From: Capitella teleta
Taxonomy: Eukaryota > Annelida > Polychaeta > Capitellidae
Assembly: GCA_000328365.1 (NCBI GenBank)
Contig: KB301235.1
Span: 88,621 to 152,620, forward strand
Direction: 5' to 3'
Length of the DNA stretch: 64,000 nucleotides
Part shown: piece by piece, positions 1 through 14,200 of the stretch
Position numbering within the stretch: position 1 is the first letter of the stretch
Layout: each line of letters opens with the position of its first letter
Translations under genes and position numbers: made by a program
Notes under the pieces: model-generated
What the model was told of the DNA's origin: nothing
Seen by the model: only the letters and a program-made list of their open reading frames with translations
The model's database searches: none

Positions 1-2585
1 AACAAATCGAGCTGATCCAAGCGGCTTAGCGGCGCATGCAATTGGGCCTGTGTCAAATGTTAATCAGAAAAAAGAAACCCTTGATATATTAGTAGGTGTC
101 GTCACCTCGTCCTCTCAGTTGGAGTGCGACGCGTTTCTTTTCGGCGTTACACGCGTCTATGCACTCGGGAAAATTGCTTCTCAATCTCGCTGTTGGAGGT
201 GGGGCCAGTCTCGGTAATGGTCCCACACAATCACATTTACCCAGAATTCTTCGTCTGTAGTTCGCTTGTCACAAGTACTGGTGACTTATAGCCGCCCTGT
301 ACAAAACAGCGGCATTATTTCTTGTTAGCTCGCTTGAAAAGAGCGCACTGAGGAACCACAAAGCCCTTTTCCACTCCGGCCCGTCTCACATCCTCTGGCT
401 GAGAATCCCTGTGATACTTTTGATTAACGGTTCTTTCAAAATATTGTTTTGCCGAATTACGTGTAGATGGCGGAAGTCAAGGCTAATTGGCTGTTTGCTT
501 TGTGTGGTGTTTCAATGAGGCATCCTTCGAGACAGATACCTTCTTATGGCGCAATCAAACGGAAGCACGTGTTGGCTCATCTGTTTATAACGAAGGTCAT
601 CGTGTCTTTCGACACAGGTGAGTGTACTTCATGATTATATGCGAGCAAAATGCGCACCAGGAGAGTGTTACACATAAGTGGTCATCTAAATGTATGTATG
701 AGAGGATATACTTAGACTTTAACCGAGTGCTTCTGTACTCAGGAAACCATAACTGCACTGTGGGTGTATACATAAAAAACTAATTCATGAATAATAATAC
801 CAACGATGAAACCCTAATGGAAAGCATTGGAGTGAGGCTCATCGTTAAGACAATCCTCGTGTGGTGTTATTCAAAGAGGCCCTAATCAACCAAATTGATT
901 GAACGACCCAAGAACCAAGTTGCGCTCAAGATTGCATGAGGCGGTGCAATGTCGTCTGTGCTGCACTACATAGTTGCTCTTCGCCCTTATTTCTTCTTGT
1001 AGGGCCGTAATCGAGAAATATGTAGCGTCTGCCGACGCCCATGGGGTAACCCAGTTCCGTGAAAGCGATAGAGGATATCTTCTTCTTCTTCTTCTTATTC
1101 TTGATTTGCTGCGTTCTATTAAGTTTGGGCATATTCCCAGAACTTTTCGCCATCCATTAAGTCGGGCGTCTCCTTTTTATAGATGTCTGCTTCTTCTCTA
1201 CGCAACGTGCTACACGAATAAGCACTTGCTGCCACTTGCCCTTCGCCTGTGATTGTGATTTGCACAATCATTGTAGTATAATTTTCTGTTGTTTTTTTTT
1301 TTTTAGCCGTACGTGGCTGTTGGTGTTGATTGCGCTTGTACAGGGGCAAGTAGCATCAATGTTCTGTGTCCTTGGTCTGAATCAGCAAGTGAAGAGATTC
1401 AAGGGGTGTTGTGATGGTGTGACAGCTCGTGATGGTCATGATGATGAATAGTTGGAAGACGCCGCCATTTGTCCCTTCGCCTAATGCCGCGTAAAGATAT
1501 CGCAGTATGTGGAGCCCCTCTTGCCTGATAACGGTTTATTCACGGCTTAAATGGACTGAATGCGCTTCTGCTGTTGACCCGTGTGAGAGTGTATAACCAT
1601 GCACGGTTATTCAATATTCATAGTATAATAAGGGGAATTCCCAAATTTTCAATGATCGTTCAATGCCACCAAGCAGTGACCCCCTGCAGGCTAATGCAAT
1701 GATTCCAGCGAAGAAGTAGCGATAAACAACTAAGCGCGAAGCAAATGTGCACGAATCCCACAAGCGGATCGAGCAGAGACATTACCCGGCTTATGGTGAT
1801 CGTCTTTCAAGTTTGTTGCTGGATCGGATTGCAAAAGGCCAAACTCATTTTGAAATCCTTGAGGTTTTTATGTCTTTAATGTGATACATCAAGGGGGACG
1901 CATTTCGAGGAAGCATCTCTCTCTCTCTCTGCAGTGGACGCATGATCAAACACGGAATTCTGAGAGCAAAAAAATATTACGTGCAAAGCAAAGGGAATCC
2001 GGTAAACAAGAAGCGCAGTAAAATATAATATGCATGTCCGTGCACTTATGCACCCAATAAACAAATAAGAGTGACGAAGCAACAATAGATGAACGGGGTA
2101 ATACGCTAAATATTGCAGAAATACAGAAATGAGGAAAATGTATTGAATAAAGGGAAAGCAATGATTTCAATGGGGCAGTCGAGGCACTCTAAAAATAAGG
2201 TATAGGGTTTAATGTGGCACACGTGTGGGGTCTGATGGCGATGTCTTTGTTTGTCGCAGATAGAGCAATAGACAGGATTAGCGCTGACAACGGTTGATGT
2301 GGCCAGACATTCAGTCACACTCCCCAGCTGTGGGTGCTTATGTATTGAGCATGCTATTGATTGTGCAGAGTCTTTTATCGCGGCATTATGCAACGGACAA
2401 ACGACAAATTTGTTGTGAAAGCCTACTGAATATTGATTCGCCATTTGTCAAGTAAATTACTTGCTTTATCGCAAGGAATGGTCCTTGTCACTGCGCCCCC
2501 TCACGCCATAGAAGCGAGGGACGGTATGTGCTTCTATAAGTACTGTTGTTACTGACTTCTCTTTCTTCCCTCATGATAACCTCTT

Positions 2586-2615
2586 GACCTTTTAAGGGGT
2601 GACCTTTTAAGGGGT
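2586..2615. repeat. Two-copy 15-base tandem repeat
   Basis: The unit GACCTTTTAAGGGGT occurs twice back to back and a third partial copy (GACCTTT) follows. It is a simple local duplication with no evident function. Confidence 0.85.
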
Positions 2616-4744
2616 GACCTTTGAGTCCTTCTGTTTGTGACTTGTCTAATGGGGTCTTAGGTTGGTGACCTTGAGGCCATCCTGCTTCTCGCTTTCATTT
2701 CTGATGTCCGTTGAGGCCTGTTTATACTTCTGTCTACTAAGTGAATCCGCATGCATATCATGGCTTATCCATTCATATCCGACCATGCCGTATCTGTCCC
2801 TTGATATAGAACACCCTTAATATTTACCATAAAAAGCCACTGTCTGGAAGCTCATATTAAGACGGGGTACGGCGAGGGAAACACCACCCCCGCCTCTTCT
2901 CCCCTCGCCTAATTCATAAGAAACCTTTCGTCGCCCACTGAGACCAGAAAACATATGGGGCAAGAGTCCCACGACAAACATCGCCCAACTTGGCGGTCAT
3001 CCGGGAACATATTTCACGTGGTGCAAACTGACAGTGAAGGCCACCAGCTTTGATTAGAAGCACTTCTGATTAATGCAGATGCATTTGACCATGAATCCTT
3101 GCACCCCCTTTCGCCGCCTTCTCTCTCCCTCGTTCGTCCAAAGGTTTGCTATTGGGCATCAATTTCCATGCTGCAGGAGGATGTCATATGAATGGTAGTG
3201 CGAGATAATCAAGCGTAATATCATCAACAAAAGTATCTTAAGACTTAGGAGTAGTCATTAGAATAAATTATTATCCTTGTTTGTGAATCCTTGGATTTTT
3301 TTAAGCTCTCATAATGTATTTGCTTATATTCCCCATTGAAAGTGCTATGTACAAAGACATGCATTGTGCCATATCCAGTGAAGTGGATATATTTACAGAT
3401 AAATGCAATAATCAGCTTGAGATTGAATAATATCAAAGATTCCAAGCCAGTTTAGCCCCCTACTCTGACAAGAGACATGTGATTATAAGGCTGTTAAAAT
3501 GTGTTCACGTAGAGTCGGTCACCACAGCTTTCTCAAACAAACTGAAAATGATTGCTTCAACTTTCGGTCAGATCTGCAGTCCAGCCCTTGATATGACCGG
3601 AAATCTTCATGAAAATTATAAGCCACGGTGCCAAATATGATGTGATCGAACAAAACTGAACTGTGATACGATTGCCTTTGAGATTTGTGTATTCGAGGGC
3701 GTCCATGTTTTCATGTATTAAAGAATTTATTAAAGATGATCTTTGATTGTTTTGAGGTAATAAAGGATGATAAAAGACGCACCCATAAAAAAACAAAGTA
3801 ACACGCTTTTCGACAGAGAACTAGTAAATAGCACTTGCTGTGGGCTAATTCCAAGATACATCGAATTTGAGAGGTTTAAAATATTGTTTCTTCTCGCGTT
3901 AGATTTCAGACTGTCGTGCTATCATGAAATAGAATCCTCCATTCTTCAAGAATAGGAGCAGTCGAATGAGCAGATTTTTCAGCATTTCTAAAGAAGAAAC
4001 GGAATCTCGCACTCATCTCGTTTCAAGCTATTCTGCTTGAATAAGAAAATCGTATTTAAATTTATTTTGAATATTACTCATAGAAAATTCAATTTTCATA
4101 ATTAGTTTCTCGTCATTCACAAAAGCCCATAGAATCAAGAAACATAGAACCCATAGAAATTGTCTTTGAAAGATTGATCTTGCTGGTTGATCAATTTTAG
4201 AAGAATTAAGAATCAATACACACAGGTTTATTAAACAGTGAAGTTACACTAATATTTTGTGGTTGTTTAAACGCCTTAATCACTTAAATAATCGATCGTT
4301 TAGGCTCTCAGCACCGAGACCTGACCAAGAATGGATTTCCAGACTTGATTAGGTCTTACAAGCTGAAATTAGATGTGAATACAGCCTTGATTTGAAAGTT
4401 TACACCAATCATATGTTGGTGCATCATGTTCATCACTGTCTGAACTCAAGCGATGGAAACTAATTACAGCCCAACTGCAATGAGATCTCTTGAAATTTCA
4501 TCTGCGAATAATGTTTCTTGCCATTACGGGTGAGCCCCTGAGCCAGTCGCTATCATACTTGCTATATATTTGATCGGCGCATTGCTTAAAGTGAATTGTC
4601 TGATTTTCAAGCAATAGTACATTTGAATATGAAACTGCAAGTTCATTACCGCCATCATAGGGTACCTGGTATTCGACCCCAGACCAAATTCCCAATTTCC
4701 TACATAATCACAAGCTGTCATCGAATTCATCAAGTATATACACA

Positions 4745-4803
4745 GGTAACCATAAAGGTATCGTCTTATATCGCAGTGCATATATAAGACGTATGTGGTT
4801 ACC
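4745..4803. repeat. Imperfect inverted repeat (hairpin)
   Basis: The left arm starts GGTAACCA and ends CGTCTTATAT. The right arm starts ATATAAGACG and ends TGTGGTTACC. The inner 10 bases pair perfectly around a loop of about 10 bases, and the outer ends pair again after a bulge. It could be a tiny MITE relic, a cruciform-prone site or a structured RNA. Nothing in the sequence decides between these. Confidence 0.6.
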
Positions 4804-6807
4804 CTTGAACGATACTCGAGCTGGCCATCTTGGTATAAGAATAAGGTATTTAGTTAAGACAGCAAGCATGCAATATAATAATTGGTTTGTTATAAACTTG
4901 TATTAACATTGCACCCATTAACCCAACCTTGACTAAGGAAGTTATAGTTAAAGGATCAATGTATGACCAAAACTGCTTGCCGGCATAGCCTGTTATGTGA
5001 AATCAGATTCACTTCTCCAAGGTTGATATTCCTTCAAAACTAAATAATAAGACGCCTTATTGTGCGTTATTAGACAACAATGTGGACAAATTACAAACTC
5101 TTCAATTGGCTGGCGGTTTGAATCGTAGTCACGTGACATGCGTGGTTGCTCGCTGATTGGCTGTCTTCTCCTTCCGCCCTGTAACCCCATTTCCTGTTCG
5201 CTCTCTCCTTTTTTTGTACCACTCCGCTGTTGAATGCGTCACCAGAGATTCGGATTTTTACCACATTCATTGTGCGGCGAATTCGTTGCTCGTAAAGCGC
5301 AAACTGCTCTGTCTGTGAGCTTCATATGCAACACATCCGATTAATAGAAACTGAACAGGAAAAAGTAAAGAAAAGTAAAGAAATAATTATCATACAAGTG
5401 TCATTTTGTTTTAACTCTAAAACGGCTGCATGTATATAACTCGCTTAGTGATGCCACAAAGACCAATGTATACAGAGAAAAAACATGGCCCAAAGTGCAT
5501 GTTATCAACCCCAGTGATAGGGCGGCCGTTGCGAATACAAAAGGCCTCATATAAGGTTGTTTGTCATCGCTAGCAGCTCGTCATCTGATGGCGATTTAGC
5601 GGCCCTTCTCTCGCCGCTCGGTGCATAGGCTTCCTTGCTTAATTGATATTCTGAAATTCCAGGAAAATTCCGTCTCTTCTCTTGTGCTATAATTGACTTA
5701 TGTGACGCTTTCTGTTGTCGAAATCGACGAATAGAAATATCTACTATGTCTGGTAAACCCAAATAACAATGCAATTCAATACATATATACATTGTCTATA
5801 GTGCTGTCTGTGTGTGCCGAGGCACTTTTCTCGTATATTTCGCAGAATGGGATCGGAATAGCCAACAATTGTGAACGCAATTTACGGCTATGTTTTAGAA
5901 TAACGTCAGCAATCCCCCCCCCTCCATAATTATTGTTGAATGCCGCTGAGTCGTTGCTTGGCCCCTATTCGAGGCCATTCGTTGAACACATTCATGCTCA
6001 GAGCAATGACTGACATCGTCCTGTTTTCTTGTCGAAAGCAATTCGTCAGAAGGCTGATTACCCAAACTGTCCATTATGAAGAGATTTAAGACTGTGCATC
6101 GGAGAGAGAGAAGCTCACCGCACTGAACAAGTGGATGTGACCCTCAAGTCTCATAACAGCTTAATAGACTTCCTTCGGTCTAAGACCGGCCTAGCCTTTC
6201 TGCAGTCAAGGCCCAGTCAAAGCCCTTCGTATCTCGTAATATATCGACCAAAAGAGCTCCACACTTCAATCCTAGACATGACCAGAATCACACTGGACAG
6301 TCCCTCGAGAATGGACACTGTCCAGAGATAAATCGCCAGGGGTGGCTTTGATCGGCGCATTGATCGCCGGTTCTGGTCGGCGATCAGTGTCTCCGTGAGC
6401 TCTGAGCAAAATGGGCAACGAAGTCATTTATCGCCAAGTCCTTTTTTTCTCTTTTTTTTTTTTTTTTTCTTTCCTAGATGTAATATCTGAAATGGACAGC
6501 GCAGTCATCAGACGAATTGTCAGATAACCCGTGATGTTAGTGTGATGGGTGTCTGGCGTGGGAAGCATTTACACAGAAGTAATATTTGATGGGCCTGGTG
6601 TTCAGCTATAGTTTTATCTCCAGTCTACCGAGATGGACCAACAATGAAGGGATTGAAGGACGTCAGACTGTTAAAGGTCGATGCAGAAAATGCAATACCA
6701 TTTTTGCGTCATAAACTCATAAACCGCAAACTGATAAAGCCGACATGAGCACCTACAACTGTCTCCTAGGCTTCTTTCTGATTCCGTTATTTTTCCCTCT
6801 TTTTCAG

Positions 6808-7077
6808 CGCCACCTGTTCTCGGGGAAGTGTCTCCAACTTTCCTGATGCAAAACCCGGATGACACCCTTGACATATTCTGTGAAGCAACAGCCAACCCAG
6901 AGCCAACTCTCACCTGGTTAAAGAACTATAAAGAGCTGAAAGAGACAGAGCGAATCACCATCAGTGGAAACAGAGTACAGATCAGGAGGCTTAAAGCCGA
7001 GGATGGCGGAATGTACACTTGTAACTTTAAAAACAGCGTTGGCCAGGTTTCCCACGGCATGAAGATCGTCGTGAACG
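6808..7077 (+). CDS. IGSF9-like exon: Ig domain 2
   Basis: The exon follows a T/C-rich acceptor (TTTTTCAG) and ends at a GGTCAGTA donor. It enters and leaves in phase 1, the rule for Ig-domain exons. It encodes an I-set Ig fold: the B-strand Cys in DIFCEA, the core Trp in LTWLKN, and the F-strand Cys in DGGMYTCNF. It aligns by eye with Ig2 of IGSF9 (Ala-Pro-Pro start, EPTLTWLK). The phase-1 start means an upstream coding exon exists outside the window. Confidence 0.9.
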
Positions 7078-9178
7078 GTCAGTACCTATAGTGACCCCAC
7101 TAGCATGGGTCTTCTCAACCAGTTTGTCCATTTCTTCATTAAGTTTGTGTTGTGTACACAAAGTGTCAATTTCGACCAGAGGACATCCGCTTCTGGTCGG
7201 TGTATCCATGTAAATGTTCACCTGGCGATTTATGGAGGGTTGAACGCGCACCTGCACAATGCTTGTCTGATCCGCTGCAGTGCTTGTTTGTAAATCCATC
7301 TTGCCAGTCGGGGGTTTGGTGGCAGGAAGCTGGGGCTGGGATTCGTATAAAGATCGAGACGCAGGTGCTGCTGTACGCCCTAATGCCCGTTGTATTATTG
7401 GCTCTGAAAAGCTAGTCAACGGCATCTGAATGCAAAGTTGCACTAGGCTTTTGACTCCCATAGAACCACTTACTTTTATTTCACACCCCCATTCCCCCTA
7501 CCGTAGAGATAGAATCGTGCAGACAAACCTTGTATATTTAGTTTAATAACACATTTTTAACTGGCACTTTTTTATTTTCTTGTGTTGTTCTCATATACAG
7601 ACGGAGGGATATCGGTACCAGGCGGTAAGTTGGCTTCACAAATAATTTTGAAAAGACCCCAGAAAAAAAAAAAAAAAAAAAAAAAAAATGGTGTGAGCTA
7701 CTGAGCTGTTTGTTATACTTATTCTGTGGTTGTTTATTTATACAATTTTTTTTCTCTTATGTTTCTGTTTAATCTGAATTCCTCTAATCTTGCTGGTGCC
7801 AACTGTGACGTCATCTGTCATATCACGTAGCGCCGGTGTGCCTTCTCGCTCTACTCTCTTCTTCTTCCACGCTGGAAAAAAAAAAAAATATGTGTTTCCG
7901 ACTTTCCTTTCTGTTTAGCGTCTTGTTTGAGCGCTATGGTGTTTATATATATATATGTATATGTTCATTAACTGATTTCAGTTCTGATCACGATTAATGG
8001 TTTAAATGTCATTATTTATATTTTTGCTATCACTATTTACGACTAATGTACTAATTAATAGGAAAGCATTATAACTAACCATTTTTATTTAATATTTCTA
8101 TTATTTATACTTCACTGGGACGCATTCGGATTGTGCTCGGGTGCATGGGATTTCTGCCGCATTAACTGCAATTTAAATAAATTCGTTTTGTATCATTTCA
8201 CTGCCATACAGTGTTCACCATGGTGACAGGTTTTTAGTTTGGTTTAATTTTTTTTTTTTTTTTTTTTCATTCACTGAAATCAATGTACAGCCAACAACGA
8301 AGCTGGTGACTAGTATTAAACCGCCTTCACTTTCCCTCTGCCTCATCGTTGGCTCATTTCTTATCAACTTTCTTTTATTTTCACACTTCGATATTTGACC
8401 TTTAAGAGCATCATAACGCACTTAAATGAATCATAACGCACTCATTGTCATGCTATTTCTGCTTCCAGGAAATGTATACATAAATAAAGCTCCCGCAAAT
8501 GTCACCGAAAACGAAGGCAGCCGCGCCAAAATGCAATGTGAGGCCGATGGCTACCCTCGCAACATCACGTATCACTGGTTCAAAGACCGACAGTCGGTCC
8601 AGGAGATTCACGGTCTCATGGCGAGAGCAGCCATCTATGCCGACGGCAGCCTCGTCATCAGCAGCGTCATCAAGGAGGATTCAGGCCTGTACAGCTGCAG
8701 ACCCAGCAACGGACTGGGTCCTCCACCTGAGGCCTCTGCTTACCTCAACATCACATGTGAGTGTCTGTTATCTTGAATGCAATGCCCTGTAGACCTCGAT
8801 AGCACACGTTCCTCGAAGCAATTGCGTGGTACAGGTGGCGCCTGAAGCAAACGGCCCCATCAGATATCAGCTTTCCCACAATTCATAACGCACTTTCATT
8901 GGCAATTTCTCGGCAACCATAACCGAGCTTTTCGAAGCGTTTTGCCAACGAAATCATACGGTGTTGAAAGCCTTTATCCCGAATGTTCCCTAGCTACCAA
9001 ACATAACGTACACATTTTTATATTTCTGAAATCATCATAACGAACATTTCTCTTGGTGCAGGACTGTAGGCCTACGTGGATGAGGCCATTATGGGATTTA
9101 TGGCATAGATGGAATATCAGAGTAGAAATTAAAAAAATAAAAATTAAAAAAAAAATTAAAACAAAAAATAAATAAATA

Positions 9179-9247
<69 letters not shown>

Positions 9248-11220
9248 GAACTAGGCTTACCGATTGATTAAGCTGGTTGTAAATTATGGTAATTGTCTGC
9301 TATCAGTAAAATGTTCGTGTTTAGAGAATGTCATAGTTAATAAGACACGAACATTGACAAAAAGAAAGTTCGTACGTTGTATGTTTATACAATTAGAAAA
9401 TTCAGAAATTGGAGACTAAATTGAAGCTGGTATGGAGTGGTTTTTAAAAATAGGTGCCAAAGAAGGTGACACATGTGATGCATATTATTCCCGCCATCGA
9501 TTTGAAAATGGATCGATCCTCTGATCTGATTGGCTCTGGGAAGATATAGCCATGTGTCACCGTGCGCTAGGTGGCTGCAAGCATAGATGGATTGGAACGC
9601 ATTGAATACATAACGTACTTTGTTTCGTTTTGTAGCTTAACTTGGTCTTGGTGCGAGAGCGTTATGATCTCAATTTCACAATGTCAGTGAGGCTTCCAGC
9701 TTGTGTTAATTGGTTAGCGTCTGGCGTCTGCGCCAATCTATAATATTACTTCGGACACACTTCTTCGACTCGTGATTGGACAGACCAACTTCCTTCTTCC
9801 AATCAGAATCGTCAAATTTATGTCAATATGCCTGCGCACTGTTACACCACAGGTCAGCCATTATGGTATAACTAACACGGATCTGCAAATCAACTTATCA
9901 CACGTTATGACTAGCATCCTATATAAAGATATATAGACTATATACTTTTCAAGTGACAATAAAACAATAATTTCGAACGCGTTTCGATTTGAAATTAATA
10001 TTTTTGAATATATTAAACCCTCATTAAGATACTAATAACATTGTTGGAATTCTATAAATTACTTCAACATTGTTAATTACGCTTCAACAACCCCACTCAT
10101 ACGTTACTTTTGTGTGTTCGTCGATTCCAACCATAACGTCACTCTTGGTACGTTTTGATTTCAATGCCGCCCTCACTAGGAAGAAAACAAAACTCTTAAT
10201 AGAAAATGAGCTGAGCTGATAATTTCTGAGAAATTCTCTTTTGAGGCGATCGAAACAACATGATCGAACCCGTCACACAATCGGGTTGAAATCATCGAAA
10301 GTCAAAAGCTCGAATTTACACGAAACGATTTACGTGGTGGGTTCATTGTCATGCACTCCCATGCAGTGATTGTGAATTACGATTTGAAATGTTGACTTTT
10401 GTTTGACGAGCGATAATGAGTGACATCATGATATCTGACATGCATTGTATTAGTAAGTCAGCAGTGCATGTCACAATACATCAGTGGTAATTGTTATGCT
10501 GAGTCTTACTGTGACACTGGCCGGCCGCCTGTTTGTGGCTGGGTCGGTGAAAGTCGATATGTTTTTGTGTCAACTGGAGGCCAATAGTCTTGAATAGACA
10601 GTGACTCACAGTGTGAGTGTCGTAGTTGAAATAGTATTATGCAAAAATATACACTGATACAAATTTAGAGATACTCAGATAGACTACTATATTTATTGCA
10701 GACATTGCTAAATTTTGCAGCTATAAGCATTGCAGTTGCAGTTGCATATCACATGCGTAGTACTTACAAGTTCACTTGGGGGATGTGTGTATACATATGT
10801 ATACCATAATGGCTCACCTGACGGTGAACATAATTATTCAGATGCCGTACGTGTACTGACTGTCAGTCTCCACACTCACTGAATATCATGCTAGTCTTAC
10901 ATGTACGTATTTCGGCGCCAAGACGGAATTTTTGCGATTAGCGATGATCGCAAATATTTTATTGATTATAATAAGCACGTTTTGAGCATGTATGCTCAGA
11001 CAAGTTTAAGCTAATTCTGTGAACCAATGGTGTTTTTCATATTCAGAATAATACTATAAAATTATATTAATTGTTAAAAACACAATGTATAAAAAACGAA
11101 GGAATGAATTAAATTTATATCTTAACAGAATAAAACAGACACAAGTTGTGTATTTACTTTCACAACAACTTTGTTGTTTGCTACTTTCTTGGTTTTCTTT
11201 TCCTCTGCATATAACTATGC

Positions 11221-11260
<40 letters not shown>

Positions 11261-14200
11261 TAAAGGTTGATCACTTATGCATGTACATGTATTCCCAGAT
11301 GCTTCATTTATTTTAAGCTGATGCCTTCCAGCTGGCCTGAAGACCACTGTGCGACAAATTTTGGTAGCCTTGTAGATAATTTGCTAGAATGATCATATAG
11401 GAAATTTAGTAACTATTTTAATTGAAATTATTAGCGGTATGTTGACACACAAGTCTTTCCAGCCTTGCAGGTACATTGTATACATAATAAGATACTAGTT
11501 CACTCATCTAATGCCGCATCCACCTGTGCAGGGTCTACTCGATTGAGGCACTTATACTTTCCAATTAACTCTCAGTTGCGGATACATCATTATACCTCTT
11601 AACTGGTTAATGATGTCGGTATGAGGCCATTGCCCGCCTCCATGAACATACATATGCAGGAAACAATTAGTATGGGCTTATAACTGCATATGCTCAATTC
11701 CTAGATGCGTCTCTCACTGGAGTTATATTTTTTTTTCAGTTTACCTGTGTTTGCGCGACATGGCGTTTACCGAACACTCAAATATGTTTATAGTAGAATT
11801 TTCTTTGAACACGACGGCCTTGTTTGACGAGGGTTCGATTTTCTATATTATTTATCAATGATAAAACAACTTTTCGCAAGCTATCCTAGATCAAAGGTTT
11901 TGTCACCAATACCCCGTACAGGCTCTCAAGTATAATGTTCCGTTTGCCTTGCTCTGTGTTTTCCTGGGAGATCAAGAGATGTCCCTCAGTCAACATACCG
12001 TCTGTCGGGACGATAACCACTACATGAGCTATAAGCTCTCCATGATTCCACGTCGTTATTGTCACAGATTAATACGCCAGCATAAAGATGTCAGGTGGTT
12101 TTCTGCCTGTTTTGCCTGCGATACAAGAGAGATGAACTGAAATCTCATTGAGAATTCTCCTTGATGCTAAAGTCATTTGTCATTCATGAGATACGCTTAT
12201 GAACGAAGACTCATGTAGGCTATACAGGAGTCGGATTCACATTCCTATACCAGCTGCTCTCTATTCGCGATCAAATGTGATGGAATTTTCCACGAAAGCG
12301 AACGATCGTTATCTGCGGACCTGTTAGTAATGCTGATTACGTGTTATATGCGGTTGTGGAATATGATAAATTCATTTTATATTGCGATCATTCATTTTTT
12401 TTCTTCTGAGAATGCTTGCGGAGACACAGTGTACAATGAATATATCGTTTGATTATTTAGGCCTCACTCATTGGCTTTCAATGGGTCTCAATTACGATTT
12501 ACGACGAGAATTGCATGCGTAAGGGTCATGATAAAGATACAAATTCAGTATTCAAATAGATTGAAACATTAATGTATTGATAGGTCGATTTCTCTATATG
12601 ACACACAATATTAAATGGTATGCAATAGATGACATAACCACACGAAGTGTGAGCTCCATTACCAAAAGGAACGACAGGGTGATAATGAAACCACTGACTA
12701 TAGGATCCTGTATATGATAAACATCGTAACGATTGGCTGTTATACTGATTTTATTGCAATTGGGTATGATTTCCCATGCTAATTGATAGAGGAGGCTCTG
12801 ATTCTACGAAATCAAATCTCACTTTGCGCTACTCTGATTACCATATGCGATCCTAATAAAATATATTATAAGGTGAAGCCAGAAAGGAAAATCAAGAGTT
12901 GGAGATCCTCAAATACTAAGATTAACCAGGAATGAAATAGGTGAAAGGGGAGAAGGAGAAAACCTAAAATATAGTATGAAAATGAAATGAAATAAAAAAT
13001 AAAAATGAAACTAAAGGAAGCTAATTGCTAAATATTACCAAATTTTATGGAAGTCATAGACAGAGTTTTGTTCAAAGTTGGAATATAAGATGCAGGATTG
13101 AAGATCTTTCATGCACATGTTTTCCATCTTACTGATGACTGCTACTAGAGATGCTCATTATATCTGCCATATCAAAAATTGTACTTCCGGTTTCGGTTAT
13201 CCCTTTGTAGCAAAGCTATTTATGGGAATCCCATTGTCAATATAATAAAGTTTAATGACATCACGGGTTCCAGGTATCAAACTCATTTATAACCGGATAA
13301 AAGCTCACCCTCCATTGCTCAAGCTCACCCTACCAATATACTGTATAGGTTATATGTCATGTTTTAACGATTCCAAATGTTGGAATACTGATTATACTTT
13401 AGGCAATACGCATAATTATAATTACATGTAGCTGTTCTTATCAAAGTAACCACATTTATTGAGGTACCTTATTTATGGGGACAGGTCACGGAATCCACCG
13501 ACCAACCGGGTTGCCCAACTCAGAATCAACCCAATGCACTCTAGTGACAATGCTTGCCTTTTTCGCGACCTTTTTTTTATGAAAAGACGTCCTTTGAAAG
13601 CTTGATATGCAGAACGTGCGAGAAACGTTCCACAGTGAAGCATAAAATTTAAATGCATGTATACATTCATTAAATGTATTTCTAATTTCATTGAAGCAAG
13701 CACCATTTAAATTCAGATAGCTCGGTTGGTCATATGCCAGTTAGTACCACAATAGTCTACAGTATACAAGGCAACCAAGCAAGCACTGTTTGCAATATTC
13801 TTCCATCGAAGGAAACATCTCCATTGATGTGTTCTCCGTATAAGCGTCGTTGAAAGACAGAAACAGATCCTGGAGATGTTCGATTGTCGAGCACTGTCTT
13901 CACCGGAAGTGACGAAGGCCCGACGTCTGTGCGATAACGAGGCTTAAGAAGAAGACTGTGCGCCTCCGCAAAAGGGCGGAGAACCTTCACCATTTAACCC
14001 CTCATCAAGGCCCCGTCAGGAAATTGCATCTTTTTAACACAGAAGCGGTTTTGTCTCCGGTTAAAGAGATTGATAGCATCTCCGTCTTAGGCAGACGTGA
14101 TATTTATGAACGCCAATAATAGCAACTGTTTATCGAGGAGTCATAAAATATTGCAGCATCCCTGGACCCCTTTGTAACTACTTAAAACCAATGCAAAGTG

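Larger units (their letters stand above)
1..6807. other. Intron or upstream region of the IGSF9-like gene, no exon found
   Basis: No exon is recognised here on either strand. The first visible exon at 6808 begins in phase 1 at Ig domain 2, so this stretch is probably intron of the same gene, with the Ig1 and signal-peptide exons upstream of the window. I looked for an Ig1-like frame (Trp-Tyr-x-Cys pattern) on the plus strand and saw none. Visible structure is limited to a CTT-rich run near 1079, a CT run near 1916, a two-copy 15-base tandem repeat at 2586, an imperfect hairpin at 4745-4803 and a long T-rich tract near 6440-6470. Confidence 0.5.
8410..10143. repeat. Cluster of the recurrent CATAACGNAC word
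   Basis: Copies of CATAACGCACT or close variants occur on both strands at about 8410, 8430, 8883, 9002, 9035, 9609, 9658, 9906 and 10134. The exact 10-mer CATAACGCAC also recurs at 35995, 36173 (reverse), 51896 and 61494 (reverse). No longer repeat unit surrounds the copies, so they are not simply dispersed members of one long element. They could be protein-binding or splicing-related sites, or remnants of ends of a short element. Confidence 0.6.

Noticed and set aside
6745-6807. An ATG with a hydrophobic, signal-peptide-like stretch just before the Ig2 exon
   Set aside because: Unlike the case at Ig4, it is out of frame with the Ig2 exon and would produce an unrelated peptide.
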